A stretch of DNA of 64,000 bases, from the NCBI GenBank assembly GCA_030544215.1, contig JARZZO010000009.1, positions 54,059,129 to 54,123,128 of the forward strand, in the 5' to 3' direction. The DNA is from Zantedeschia hybrid cultivar (lineage: Eukaryota > Streptophyta > Magnoliopsida > Alismatales > Araceae). Positions 1-10,648 of the stretch are shown here, one piece after another. A program made the position numbers and the translations under genes. Each line of letters starts with the position of its first letter. Position 1 is the stretch's first letter. The notes under the pieces are model-generated. The model was given only the letters and a program-made list of their open reading frames with translations. It was not told the DNA's origin and did no database searches.

Positions 1-1415
1 ATCCATGTTTAAAGAGATTTCAAAGACCACAAACAAGTGAGTTCTTTGTTTAAGTTGCATGATCAGAATCTTCATTAAAATAGATACTACCTCTACTTGA
101 GTTCTTATTATTTTCTTTCATCCTATTTCTTGCAAGATACAAAAGGAGATTAAGAGAATCAACAACAAGGGAATTAAGCTGGGTGATCCTCAAAGTCCGA
201 TAAACATTCAAAGTAAGAACAAAGTCAGAAGGACTCTCTTTCTTCAGCCGGCTGAAGGAGGGGAATCAAGGACTCCAACTTCTCCCAATTCTGAAACAGG
301 TAGGCGATCAATCTTTGTCTTTTGTAACTTTTTAGTTAAAAATTTATGGCGATCACATTCACTTAGTTTCTTTTTAATAGAATTTATTTGTCACATATAA
401 TTTTCATGATAATCACACACCTAATTTGAGCACTCACAGCTTTTTAGAGATCACGGTGGGACTTGGTATCGCCATCTTTTAATCTTTGTTCTTGTTTTTC
501 ATCAATCGAACACTCTCTGTGCACCACCTGTGTCTCTCGACACGCCCTCACCAATCGGTGAGTTTTTAGTTTAGTTGTTATTCCCACGTGCACCACGTGC
601 ACACCCTTGCAGCAAGATCTTACCCTCCCTATTTGATTGATTGAGGAGTTATGATTGTGATAAGAAGCATGTGTGATTGATTGAATGTTTTGTTGCTTAC
701 ATGATAAATCATCCTGTTAAAAAATTGAAATAAAAAGGATTCGCATGAGCCAATTATTTACCGCTTTTATTCTGTTTGTTTAAGGGGGAACCGATCCAGA
801 AATTCCTCCTGAAATATTCGTACTGCGACTTGAAAAGCGTCTAGGTGCAGTGACGCATTTCATACCGCGTTGTCTAACCCAGACGCCTTTCAGGTAATTT
901 TCTCTGTTGTTTGCTACCTGAGATTCTACAAGAAAAATAAAGTTCTGTTTGAATAGCGTCAACCAACAGCGACGCGATTCAGACAGTTTCTTATTTTTTT
1001 CTTCAGTTCTTAGATTTCTGATCTGCTTGCTACTATACATTACGTAATAAACATTAGAGGCCATCCCAGCCACAGATCATACGCACTGGGACTAACACTC
1101 CCCTTTTCTCTTAGGAACACTTTTCTTGACGTCTTCAACTCTCTCTGATTGGGTCGGTCCCTCGATCAGACTAGAGTGGTTGGCGTTAAAGACCTCCGTA
1201 AGTCCCCAAAATCAAGGTATTCCTCTTTGTTTATCGGGCTGGTTGTACCAATCAAAGTCCTGGTTAGATTTTCATAATGTTGTGAGAGAAAGCCATAGAA
1301 TATAACGGTGGAAATTGAACTAAAACTAGGATCCTACCCCTTGAGTAAATTTGTGATTAATTGAATCCAAATAACCCAACAAGGAATCCTAAAATAACGT
1401 TAAACATTTACTTGT
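1..1415. other. Non-coding stretch upstream of the Gypsy-1 gag
   Basis: No convincing coding region is seen. The stretch is AT-rich and, by position, should be 5' leader or LTR of Gypsy-1 plus flanking DNA. Two CACGTG G-box cores lie nine bases apart at 585-590 and 594-599. The GCGTC/GACGC hairpins at 826-983 are listed separately. I could not find a primer binding site or an LTR copy matching the sequence downstream of the Gypsy-1 integrase, so the 5' boundary of Gypsy-1 is undefined. Confidence 0.4.
826..983. repeat. GCGTC/GACGC hairpin motifs, left cluster
   Basis: Two complete inverted repeats are visible: GAAAAGCGTC then a 10-base loop then GACGCATTTC (about 832-857), and GAATAGCGTC then GACGCGATTC (about 952-981). 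A half site, GACGCCTTTC, lies near 880. The same design occurs about ten times at 56480-57640. Such subterminal hairpin arrays are typical of plant CACTA (En/Spm) transposons, but no CACTA terminus was seen here. Confidence 0.5.
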
Positions 1416-3024
1416 TTGCTTAATCTCTGTACAACTTGTCTGCAAATCTTTGAAAAAAAATTTGACATCATGTTACTTCGATCAGGTAGGGATTTGAGCA
1501 TGGCTTCGAGAGCTATGGTCAATTATGAGGGAGATGCTAATGCCCCTCTTGAATCTAATTATCACTATGAAAATGGAGGAGATGCTAATACCCCCCATGA
1601 TCCTCATTCTTATCCATCTGAACATGAGGGAAACCTTTATATCCCTCCTCCTTTTGTCCATGAGCAACACCATTCTGGTGCTGATCTTCCTCCGCACGTG
1701 CATGCAGTTTCTAATCTTGTCTTTGAAGGGGCCATGAACCCGAATGAGCCATCATCTTCCAATCCATCTGATCTAGTCAATGCCCTGGGAGTTCTGGCCT
1801 CTCATCTGGATCCTCACCAGCTCGAGGCAATCCAGTCTATTTTGAAGGGGAAGACGCCCATGCAGTCTGCCGAGCCAAATCCTGTGGCTCCCCCTGTTAT
1901 TCCTCAACCACCTCCCCATCATGCTTCCTTCATTCACCAGGCTATGGAAGGCCTTCAGGTTTTAACTTCTCGGCTAGCTGGGCCACAATTGTCCTCCTCG
2001 AGGCAACCGATCAGGCCGCCGACACCTACTTACCAAAATGCCCTCGGGCATGGCGGAAGCTCTGCTGGACCTCAACCCTATTGTCCCCCTTGCCCCAATT
2101 ACTCTAGGCAACAGGCTTATCATATACCTCCACCTCCCCCTCCTCCAGTCGATCTGACAACTCAGGCTCTGCTCGCAAAGATGGAACGTATGGATGAGCA
2201 GTTCAATAATTTTCAGAAAATGATGGGAGTTAAAGTTGCACTTGAAATTAACTTACCAAGTCTGCCCGTGTTCCATTTGCCGCCTTCTGAAATGCCAGTG
2301 TACCGAAAATACAATGGTACTGGTAACTCCTTCACTGATTTGAAGGAATTCAAGTATGAGTCATCTTTCTGACAAAACGATAAAAGGTCGTTGGCATTTT
2401 TGTTCAGGAAATCCTTGGAGAGACCAGCCGTCGAATGGTTCTTTTCCTTATAGCCATCTGAAGTAAAGGACTAAGGTATCGTATCACGAAAGTTTATTCA
2501 ACGATACCAGGATAGAGTTGCCCCCTCTCTTTCCATTACTGACTTGAGAGCAGAAAAAATGAAGCCCGACGAGGAATTCGTTAGTTTTGCTGATAGATGG
2601 AGGGGCATGGCAGAAAAAGTTAAAGATCATTTGTTTGAGTCCGAGCAAGTAAAGATGTTGATTTCTAATGCTACACCTCAGTTTAAGCTAGTATTCGCCT
2701 TGAACAACTTAACCAGCATGGCAGAGCTCTATGAAAGGGCGTGTTATTGCCAAAATGCTTTCAAATATACTACATTCTCTAGTGTCTTTGATCCTCACCG
2801 ACCTAGTAGGCCTCCACCTCAGAAGTCTGCAGTGCCAAATTCTCCTAGCACGGGTCCAACCACTGAAGGCACGCTCTCCCATGAGCAGATTAGTACCATG
2901 AACAATAATCAGCCCCAATTCATGAGGAATTAGCAACCACAGTACCAACGGCCTCAGCAGCCAAACCAGCAAGGTTACATGCAGCAGCAGCCGAACCCAC
3001 AGTATCAGCAGCCTCAGTACCAGC
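1416..3024 (+). pseudogene. gag: Gypsy-1 gag (Tat-like Ty3/Gypsy), broken
   Basis: The first part (1416-2372) is a Pro/Gln-rich N-terminal region; a better start is the ATG at 1468, because MLLRSGRDL opens similar proteins. It ends in a stop right after the Gag-domain entry (PVYRKYNGTGNSFTDLKEF). The reading continues in another frame with RPAVEWFFSL, then SITDLRAEKMKPDEEFVSF and the helical core of a Retrotrans_gag domain to 2930. A stop at 2931-2933 follows, then a Gln-rich tail (QPQYQRPQQPNQQ). The tail is cut at 3024 by Copia-1 and resumes at 11448. Gag would form the virus-like particle. Several stops and frameshifts make it inactive. Confidence 0.8.
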
Positions 3025-4578
3025 TGTTAGTTTAAGGTGGCCTACAAGCCAAATCTGACTATGTAAATCTTGTTCATTTATTAATAAAATGGCATAACAT
3101 TCATTATGTATAAATCGCATTAATTATCGTTTCATAATGAAGTCCGTGAATATGTGCTATAGTGATCAGATTATGATGAGATCATACTAATGAGACTGAT
3201 CACTTAAACACACATATTCTTAATTGTTCATAGTCGGAGGATATCCGAGAAGGACATCGGATATCCGGTTAGACTAGTACAGATTACTCCTGCTCATATG
3301 ATGAGGGTGACTGATCTCATAAGTCACTTGTGTGGAGACACTAAGGCGAATATGTAGGTGCTCATTGGAGAATGAGTTCACTGAACTGATCCGACTGAAT
3401 CGCTGGATGGTATTGTACCTCACTGTCAACCAGCTTGATTCTATTGTCGCAGTTGCGTGGATGGTCCTCGGACCTGAGACACCAAGGACACCTTGTCGGT
3501 GGACTTTTGTGTTTTGACCTTGGTTTACGAATCTCTAGCCACATGATTCTAATACGCCAAGGATTGGGTACATCGGAATACCGTCGAAGGGAATTGTGTG
3601 TCAATAAGGAATCATTCGCTCTCGGTACTTAGAGAGAGAATGCTCTAGGAAGGATGCGCGAAAGTCCCTAGCCAGGGCGGACGATAATATCGGGAAAGGA
3701 GTTTTCCGATATTCATCAGCGGCATCCAATCCAAGTGAGTCGACCGGTTAGGGTTTGACAGCTCGCCATACCCTGAGTTGACTCAAGAGCATTGTACGAA
3801 TGAAGGATTATATCCACGCAGTAACTGTCGGCGGAAAGGTTCCAAGAGTGGGTTACTTAACTCCAAATACCTTCCGGATTCACGCGGTGTTGCTTGGCAC
3901 CCAACGTGATCAGAGGCCCGGTCGAATTCGATGTGCGACATCAATTCGATTGATTAATTAATTAATAAAGGGTTATTAATTGATTAATAAAGCCAGTGAG
4001 GAGTCACTGGGCTTGTTGGGCCATTAACTGGACTGGTACTTGGGCCTAGAGGGTCACACGCAAATGATTCTCAAGGCGATGGATAAATAAGTGGGTTTTA
4101 TACAAACCGGGGGTTTTTATGAAAAACTGCGCGGTTAGTATAAAACATAGCGAACGGGCTGAGCAAGCCAAGCTGCTGCTAACCCTAGCCGCCCCTCCAT
4201 AGTTTCTGTCTTTCTCTGGCGTCCACATAGATCCAGATCTGCTCCGCCGCTTCTCCGAATCCCGTTCGACGGGAAATCGTCCGCGCGTTGCGGCGATCAT
4301 TGCGGCGACCGGCGGAGGCTTCGTGGGCTGCGAAGAACGAGGAACGTGAGGATATCCGTCGCGGGGAGGATCGCGTGGACTTCGCTAGAGGCCTGGCATT
4401 TGCGCGGCTTGCGGTGTCGCACCGACGGAACCGAACGGTTGCAGATTCAAATCCGCACACGGTAAGAATTTCGATAATCCGATTATCGTATTTTAGATTT
4501 AGAAATGGGAACGGATCGCTGTAAATAATTTTATTTTCTGCTGCGTGAGCGATCTGGAGAAATCGAGAAAACCCAACA
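3025..4578 (+). repeat. Copia-1 5' LTR
   Basis: A 1554-bp LTR, TGTTAG...CCCAACA, ending one base before the PBS. Its start resembles the Copia-2 LTR start (TGTTAGTATTAG on the - strand at 37908) and the solo LTR at 38973. The motif tgggcctagagggtcacac near 4040 is shared with the other LTRs of this group. Open frames inside it (for example 4288-4524) are also present in relatives and are not treated as genes. Confidence 0.9.
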
Positions 4579-4579
4579 G

Positions 4580-4592
4580 TGGTATCAGAGCC
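4580..4592 (+). other. Copia-1 primer binding site (tRNA-Met type)
   Basis: TGGTATCAGAGCC directly follows the LTR. It is the classical plant Copia PBS, complementary to the 3' end of initiator tRNA-Met, where minus-strand DNA synthesis is primed. Confidence 0.93.
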
Positions 4593-4756
4593 AGGTTCCA
4601 CTGTTTCTCGTCCCATTTCGGATTCCGAAATTAATTTTTCCTTGATTTATTCCATGCCGTATGTTCGATTATTTGCAAGATCTGTGTTCATATGATGAAC
4701 ACAAATTAATTGGATTAATGTTCTGCAATTTTCGTAATTATTTTTGGGGGTTTCGT

Positions 4757-4777
4757 GTTCTTCGTGGGACGAAGAAC
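4757..4777 (+). other. Leader hairpin GTTCTTCGT-ggg-ACGAAGAAC
   Basis: A perfect 9-bp inverted repeat with a 3-base loop lies about 165 bases after the PBS. Copia-2 has the identical stem at 36155-36175 with a different loop (tag on the + strand), at a comparable distance from its PBS. Stem kept and loop changed suggests the structure matters. Function unknown. Confidence 0.6.
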
Positions 4778-4959
4778 GGCGTGTTTACGGCCGCTTCAAT
4801 CGGCCTTCCCAAGCGTTGGGATGGAGGCTGGGACCCTGGATTCTTACAGTATGATCCTATGCCTTCACCAAACTCCTCATCAGTGCCGGATTGGCCACTG
4901 GAAGGGACCGGATTGGAGGTCTCTTTTGTGTTCTTCCCACGGGTTTTTGAAACCTGAAA

Positions 4960-5345
4960 AAAATCCATTTTTTTTGGGACTTTGGGAGCTTGGCCGGCTC
5001 CTTCGGGAGGCTTCTCCGGCGACCTGCCTACGCTGGCGTGCCCACCGGCGGCAGGGGCATCCCCGGCCATGGCCGGCGGTGCCGGGGGGGCCGGCCGCCG
5101 GCGGCCTGCAAGACCCCAGCCGCCGCCTGCAAGTGAAGGTTTTAGGGTTTCTGTGTAAGGGAAAGGGGGTCTCGGGCTAGGGATGGGGGAGGGCCGGTCT
5201 GGTGAACCGGGCCGGCCGGTTAGACCCTGGCTCGGTCCAGGGTGCCCCGGGTCCGGACCCCTGGCCGAGCCCGGGCTCGCACCTGGCCGAGCCAGGGGTG
5301 GCACCAGGCCGAGCCCCTAGCTCGAACCAGTGAACCTGATTCTCC
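4960..5345 (+). other. GC-rich segment of Copia-1 leader
   Basis: A very GC-rich block (gccggcc, gggccgg and similar runs) sits in an otherwise AT-rich leader. Copia-2 has a corresponding block at 35695-35925. Open frames crossing it (for example 4738-5304 on the - strand) look like composition artefacts. No gene is called. Confidence 0.5.
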
Positions 5346-5564
5346 TTTGGGCTGGGCCCAATTCCCCATTTATACCCCTAACCCCTATACCCTATTTAAA
5401 TCCCTAAACCCCAAGCCCATTAGAATATAAAATGATCTGTTTTTAATTTTAATAATTCAAAATTGTTTTGAAGATTGAAATTATTATTCAAATTATATTT
5501 AATTGGGCTTATTAATGATTTTTTGAATCATTTTGTATTAACTAGCAATTAGTTGTTAATTAGT

Positions 5565-6098
5565 TGGGGTTAATATTAATTTAAATGTTAACTTGATTAT
5601 TAACCTCAATTTAACTAATTTAAATGTTAAATTAGTTATTAAATTAGTTATTAATAGTTATTAGTCTAATTGTTAGATTATTAACTATTATCTCAGCTAA
5701 TTGTTAATTAATATTTGTGTTAATTATTAATTTAATTGTTAAATTAATAATTAGCTTAAATGACTAATTTAAATGTTAAATTAGTAGTTCTTAATTAATT
5801 ATTGTTGTTATTAATTTAATAGTTAAATTAATAATAACCTTAATTGTCTGATCTAACAGTTAGATTAATTAATTATTAATTAGTTAGTGTTAATTATTAG
5901 TTTAAGAGTTAAATTAATAATTAATATTAATTAGCTAATCTAAGTGTTAGATTAGTAGTTAATAATTAATTCTAGTTGATTATTAATTTAAGTGTTAAAT
6001 TATTAATTAACTTAGTTGGATTAATCTAAGAGTTAGATTAGTCTTTAAATAGTCTAATTGTTAGATTATTAATGGGGTTTAATCTAAGTATTAGATTA
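5565..6098 (+). repeat. AT-rich palindrome array in Copia-1 leader
   Basis: About a dozen short palindromes follow the consensus TAATYTAA-NNN-TTARATTA, spaced roughly 35-70 bases apart. Clear cases: CTAATTTAA-atg-TTAAATTAG (5615-5635) and TAATCTAA-gta-TTAGATTA (6080-6098). When the left arm has T the right arm has A; when it has C the right arm has G, so pairing is preserved. Copia-2 has two such units at 35461-35481 and 35500-35518. Confidence 0.7.
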
Positions 6099-6954
6099 TT
6101 AGAATTGTTCTAATTGGCATGGAATAATCTAGAATTATTAATTTGGAGTGTGTGCGCATGTGATGTGTGTTTAATGTTTTTAAATTTTGATTTAATTGCA
6201 TGTTAAGTTAATAAATGAGTTTTTCGAAATTCAAATACCAATTTTGATTGTATCCCAGTTTTTGAAAGCCAAAATTATTTATTTTGAAAACTCATTTGTT
6301 TTAGCCATGTGATACGCTGAATCATGTGTGGGATGTTTAAAACACACCGTGGTCATAGATATGCACTTAATTTATTATTCATGTGATGAATAGATTGTAT
6401 GGATCGTGGATGTATAATTGTTTATTAATTGTTAATAAATAGAGGTCTGTGCACCTCTCTCTCTCATACTCCGATGTATTTCTACCTCCCTCTCTCTCTT
6501 GTACTCGCCATAAGGCCTTCTTCAATTTACTTATAAATTCTAGAATTAATGTAATATGATCGAGGTAACCGAGGAAGGAGCAAGGACGATCCACAGCTGC
6601 AACCAGGAAGGCGAAAAGATGGAGATCTCTTGCCTATGTGATTGCAGGATATCTAATGTAAATGTTATGATTAGATTGTGTGTGCGTTTGACTGTTGGCT
6701 TCAGTCAAACCCACTGTGCTATCCATGACCACACTAATGATATGTATGAGATGCATTGTTTTTCTTTTGATTATGAATCAAAGCAGGTTATAGTATTTAG
6801 TAAATATATACGATATATCTATATACTATCACCTAGGAGAGACCAAGATAAAAGTTATTTAAATACCCTCAGATAAACTCTAAGCCGTAACGCGAGTAAT
6901 TAAGAACTTACCGCGTGGTCCACCATCGTTATAGTCATAGGATTCGAATCACTT

Positions 6955-7273
6955 TAGGCAGGTTTGTTGTGCTATCCACAAAGCCTACTTAATTGGGAGG
7001 AGAAACTGTGGCTATGGCATTAGATGCCTATAGATCGGGGTAGAGGAACCATGTAGCTTTGTTGTGCTATCCACAAGGGTTGCATGCAAATCTATGTTCG
7101 TCGCGTAATGATGGTTAGCTTAGACTAGGATTAATGGTTTGTTGTGCTATCCACAAGGCCATTAAATGTCTGGAGACCGAAGCCATGATCAGATATTGCA
7201 AGGAGTTGCAAGTCCCATGAGTTGGGTGCTCTTTGATTATATTACAGTTTGTTGTGCTATCCACAAGACTGTA
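6955..7273 (+). other. Four-hairpin leader module of Copia-1 plus a GGAG hairpin
   Basis: The core TTGTG-CTATC-CACAA occurs four times: 6967-6981, 7062-7076, 7142-7156 and 7252-7266. Each copy is enclosed by a different stem: TAGGC/GCCTA (6955-6959/6983-6987), CATGTAGC/GTTGCATG (7050-7057/7079-7086, two G-U pairs), TTAATGG/CCATTAA (7131-7137/7159-7165) and TACAGT/ACTGTA (7243-7248/7268-7273). Between the third and fourth lies TTGCAA-GGAG-TTGCAA (7196-7211). The matching module of Copia-2 is at 34293-34607. A role in packaging, dimerisation or translation of the genomic RNA is inference. Confidence 0.75.
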
Positions 7274-7454
7274 GTGCAAGTCATTGAGATTCTGATCTCC
7301 ACTAGGAGACTATCGGCGTCTCCCGTTCTGTATAACTGAGGGTTATACAGTCCGTCGAAAATTAGTGGGAGTTAAACTTGAACAAAAGACCATGTCTTGT
7401 TTTAAATTTTAATAATTGAACATCTGCTAAGTAGATTTTACTTATTTCCTGTAG

Positions 7455-7760
7455 GGAACTATGTTATCGAATAACTCACTCCGTGGCATACTTGATGCCC
7501 TTTTTGACTTACCTGATCTACTCAGATTGGTTCAGAAGCCTGAAGAATGTCTTCAGATCTGAGCACATTGACTTTGTCCCTGGAGCTGATCTTCCTGCTG
7601 AATCGGCATTGGATGCTCCTGAAGAAGAGATGACAACTAACGATAATTGATCGAAGGACAAAGGCAAAAGAGTAGTGAAGGGTGACTGCTTCTACTATAA
7701 GTAGTATGGTCACTGGAAAAGGAACTGCAAGGAGTTCTTTCATGATAAAGTTCATGGAAG
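7455..7760 (+). pseudogene. gag: Copia-1 gag remnant (zinc-knuckle region)
   Basis: Compared with the gag of Copia-2 (about 1 kb), only the end survives. It includes a CCHC-knuckle relic reading GDCFYYK, a stop, then YGHWKRNCKEF near 7680-7740. The sequence before it joins directly to the leader, so the N-terminal and central Gag coding region was deleted. The element cannot make its own particle protein. Confidence 0.7.
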
Positions 7761-7761
7761 A

Positions 7762-10648
7762 GTGAAGCTGTCTGAAGCTTCAGATATCTATATGATAGAT
7801 ATCAACTTATCAGTTAGAGATTCCACATCGTGGGTATTAGATACCGGATGTGCTTCTCATATCTGCCATGATGTGCATATGCTGACAAGTAAGCGCAAGC
7901 TGAGACAAGGTGAGGTGGAATTGAGGCTAGGAAACGGCGCAAAAGTTGCGGCGATTGTTGTTGGGACAGCAAACCTCAAGCTTCCATCAGGAGACACTTT
8001 ACTATTAGAAGATTGTTATTATGTTCCTAACATAATAAAAAACATCATATCAATATCTTGTTTGGACAAGATAGGATATAAGTTGACTATTGAGAATAGA
8101 AGTTGTTCGATTTATTATGGTAATAAATCAATAGCTTCAGCATCTTTAGTCAACGGTCTATATCTATTAGATGTTTCTTATTACAATCTTAATATTGATA
8201 ATGCTTTTAAGAAGAGCAAGAATTGTGTGAACCAAGCCTACATGTGGCATTGTAGACTTGGGCACATTGGCGAAAGCAGGTTACAAAAGTTGCACAAGCA
8301 TGGTTACTTAACAACATTCAATTATGAATCGTTTGCAACATGCGAATCCTGCCTTATAGGAAAGATGGCAAAATCTCCATTTAGTGGACATAGAAAACGT
8401 GCCAAGGACATTCTAGAACTAATACATTCAGATGTATGTGGTCCCATGTCCACCCAAGCCAAAGGTGGCTTTTCTTACTTCATCACGTTCACCGATGACT
8501 TCTCAAGATTCGGTTATGTGTACTTAATGAAGTACAAGTCGGAAGCATTTGAGAAGTTCAAGAATGAGTTCAAGAATGAGGTAGAGAAGCAATTAGGAAA
8601 GAGTATTAAAGCTCTTCGATCAGATCGAGGAGGAGAATACTTGAGTACTAATTTCACACAATTCTTAAAGGATAATGGTATCTTTTCTCAGCTGACCCCT
8701 CCATATACACCACAGATGAATGATGTATCAGAAAGGAGGAATCGCACCTTGTTGGACATGGTGCGATCCATGATGAGCTTTTCAGGATTACCAGTTTCCC
8801 TCTGGGGGTATGCTCTAGAGTCAGCAGCATACCTACTGAATAGAGTACCCAGCAAGTCTGTGGCCTCTACTCCATATAAGATATAGAAAGGCAGGAAACC
8901 AGAATTTAAACATGTTAAAGTCTGGGGTTGTCCTGCTCATGTAAAGAGGCATGATCTAGACAAGCTGGAATCACGAACTGATAAATGCAGGTTTGTGGGA
9001 TATCCAAAGGAAACCTTTGGATACTATTTTTTCCATCCTGGTAAACAAAAGGTGTTTGTCGCCAGGAATGTTGTCTTCCTGGAAGAGGAATACCTTATCC
9101 AGGAGAACAGTAGGAGTAAAATAGTATTGGAAGAGGTTCCAGATCCCCAAACAGCTACATTATCATCAGATGAGATATCAGTTCCTGAATCTGTTCAGGT
9201 ACATATAGATGAGCCTCGCAGATCTGGTAGAGTACCTAGACTACACGAACGATATGTGGGACGTATCGCTGAAGGTGAGTCTAAGGTACAATATAATGAG
9301 AATGATGATCCTAAAACCTACCAGGAGGCCATAGAAGGCCCAAAAGCCGAGAAATGGCGAGAAGCCATGAACTCAGAAATTCAGTCTATGTACACCAACC
9401 AAGTTTGGAACTTGGAGGACTTGCCCGAGGGTATTGTACCCATTAGTTGCAAGTGGATCTTTAAAAGAAAGATCGGTGCTGATGGACGGATCGATACTTA
9501 TAAGGCAAGGTTGGTGGCAAAGAGATATCGTCAAAGGCAAGGAATTGATTATGACGAGACTTTCTCGCCAGTTGCCATGATAAAGTCGATCAGAGTTCTA
9601 CTCGCCATTGCTGCACATTTTGATTATGAAATCTGGCAGATAGATGTGAAGACTGCCTTCCTCAATGGTAACTTTGAGGAGGAGGTGTATATGATACAAC
9701 CAGAAGGTTTCACATCCAAAGAATCTCCATATAAAGTGTGCAAGCTTCAGAGGTCCATTTATCGACTGAAGCAGGCTTCCCGGAGCTGGAACATAAGATT
9801 TGACAAAGCTGTCAAGTCTTATGACTTCATTAAGAATGAAGATGAGCCTTGTGTGTACAAGAAGACCAGTGGGAGTGTAGTCACTTTTCTAGTTCTTTAT
9901 GTAGATGACATACTATTCATTGGGAATGATGTAGCTATGATGTCATCAGTAAAGATCTGGCTGTCGAAAAACTTCTCCATGAAGGATTTGGGAGAAGCAT
10001 CCTACGTATTGGGAATACGGATCTATAGAGATAGATCAAAGAGGATGCTTGGAATGACCCAATCATTGTACATAGATACCATAGTCAAAAGGTTTGGCAT
10101 GAAAAATTCCAAGAGAGGTCTCATACCGATGAGACATGGAATTAGTCTCTCAAAGGAGCAGTCTCCTAAGACTCCTGATGGGAGGGCATTCATGGATAGA
10201 ATACCCTATGCCTCTGCCATAGGATCTATCATCTATGCCATGCTATGTACACGGCCTGATGTTGCATTTGCTCTAAGTGTTACGAGCAGATTTCAGGCTG
10301 ATCCAAGCGAAGAGCACTGGAAGGCAGTGAAATGCATCCTTAAGTACTTGAGAAGAACTAAGGATATGTTTCTTGTCTATGGAGGAGGTGACTTGAAACT
10401 GCGAGGCTTTACTGACTCGAGTTTCCAGTCAGATCCAGATGATAGCAAGTCAACATCTGGATTCGTGTTTACTTTGAACGGAGGCGCAGTGTGTTGGAAG
10501 AGTTCCAAGCAAGTAACCACTGCAGATTCGACGACTGAAGCTGAGCACATCGCTGCAGCTGAAGCCGCCAAGGAAGCAGTGTGGTTGAAGAAATTCATCA
10601 CCGACCTCGGCGTAGTTCCCAGCGGTAACTGTCGGCGGAATGAAGGAT
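7762..10648 (+). pseudogene. pol: Copia-1 pol: protease, integrase, RT, RNase H
   Basis: The first segment (7762-8886) has the aspartic protease motif SWVLDTGCASHIC, a GAG-pre-integrase HCRLGH motif and the integrase core with TDDFSRFGY and RSDRGGEYL. It ends at TAG 8884-8886, where relatives have Trp. The frame stays open and continues through KHVKVWGC to the second segment (8995-10650). That holds RT with CKWIFKRK, AFLNGNFEEEVYM and catalytic YVDDI, then RNase H with TDSSFQSDPDDSKSTSGF. The RNase H C-terminus is lost: after LGVV the frame runs into LTR-derived filler. One stop and a truncated end make it inactive. Confidence 0.88.

Noticed and set aside
466..485. Possible Gypsy-1 primer binding site (tggtatcgcc)
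   Set aside because: No LTR end precedes it and the match to known PBS sequences is poor.
780..1073. A 97-codon frame on the - strand
   Set aside because: Overlaps the GCGTC hairpins, has no domain and no support beyond chance openness.
4185..4616. Open frames with Arg-rich products in Copia LTRs (also 11054-11342 and 29376-29720)
   Set aside because: They fall in GC-rich LTR sequence near the PBS, run in both strands, and lack a consistent start or length among LTR copies.
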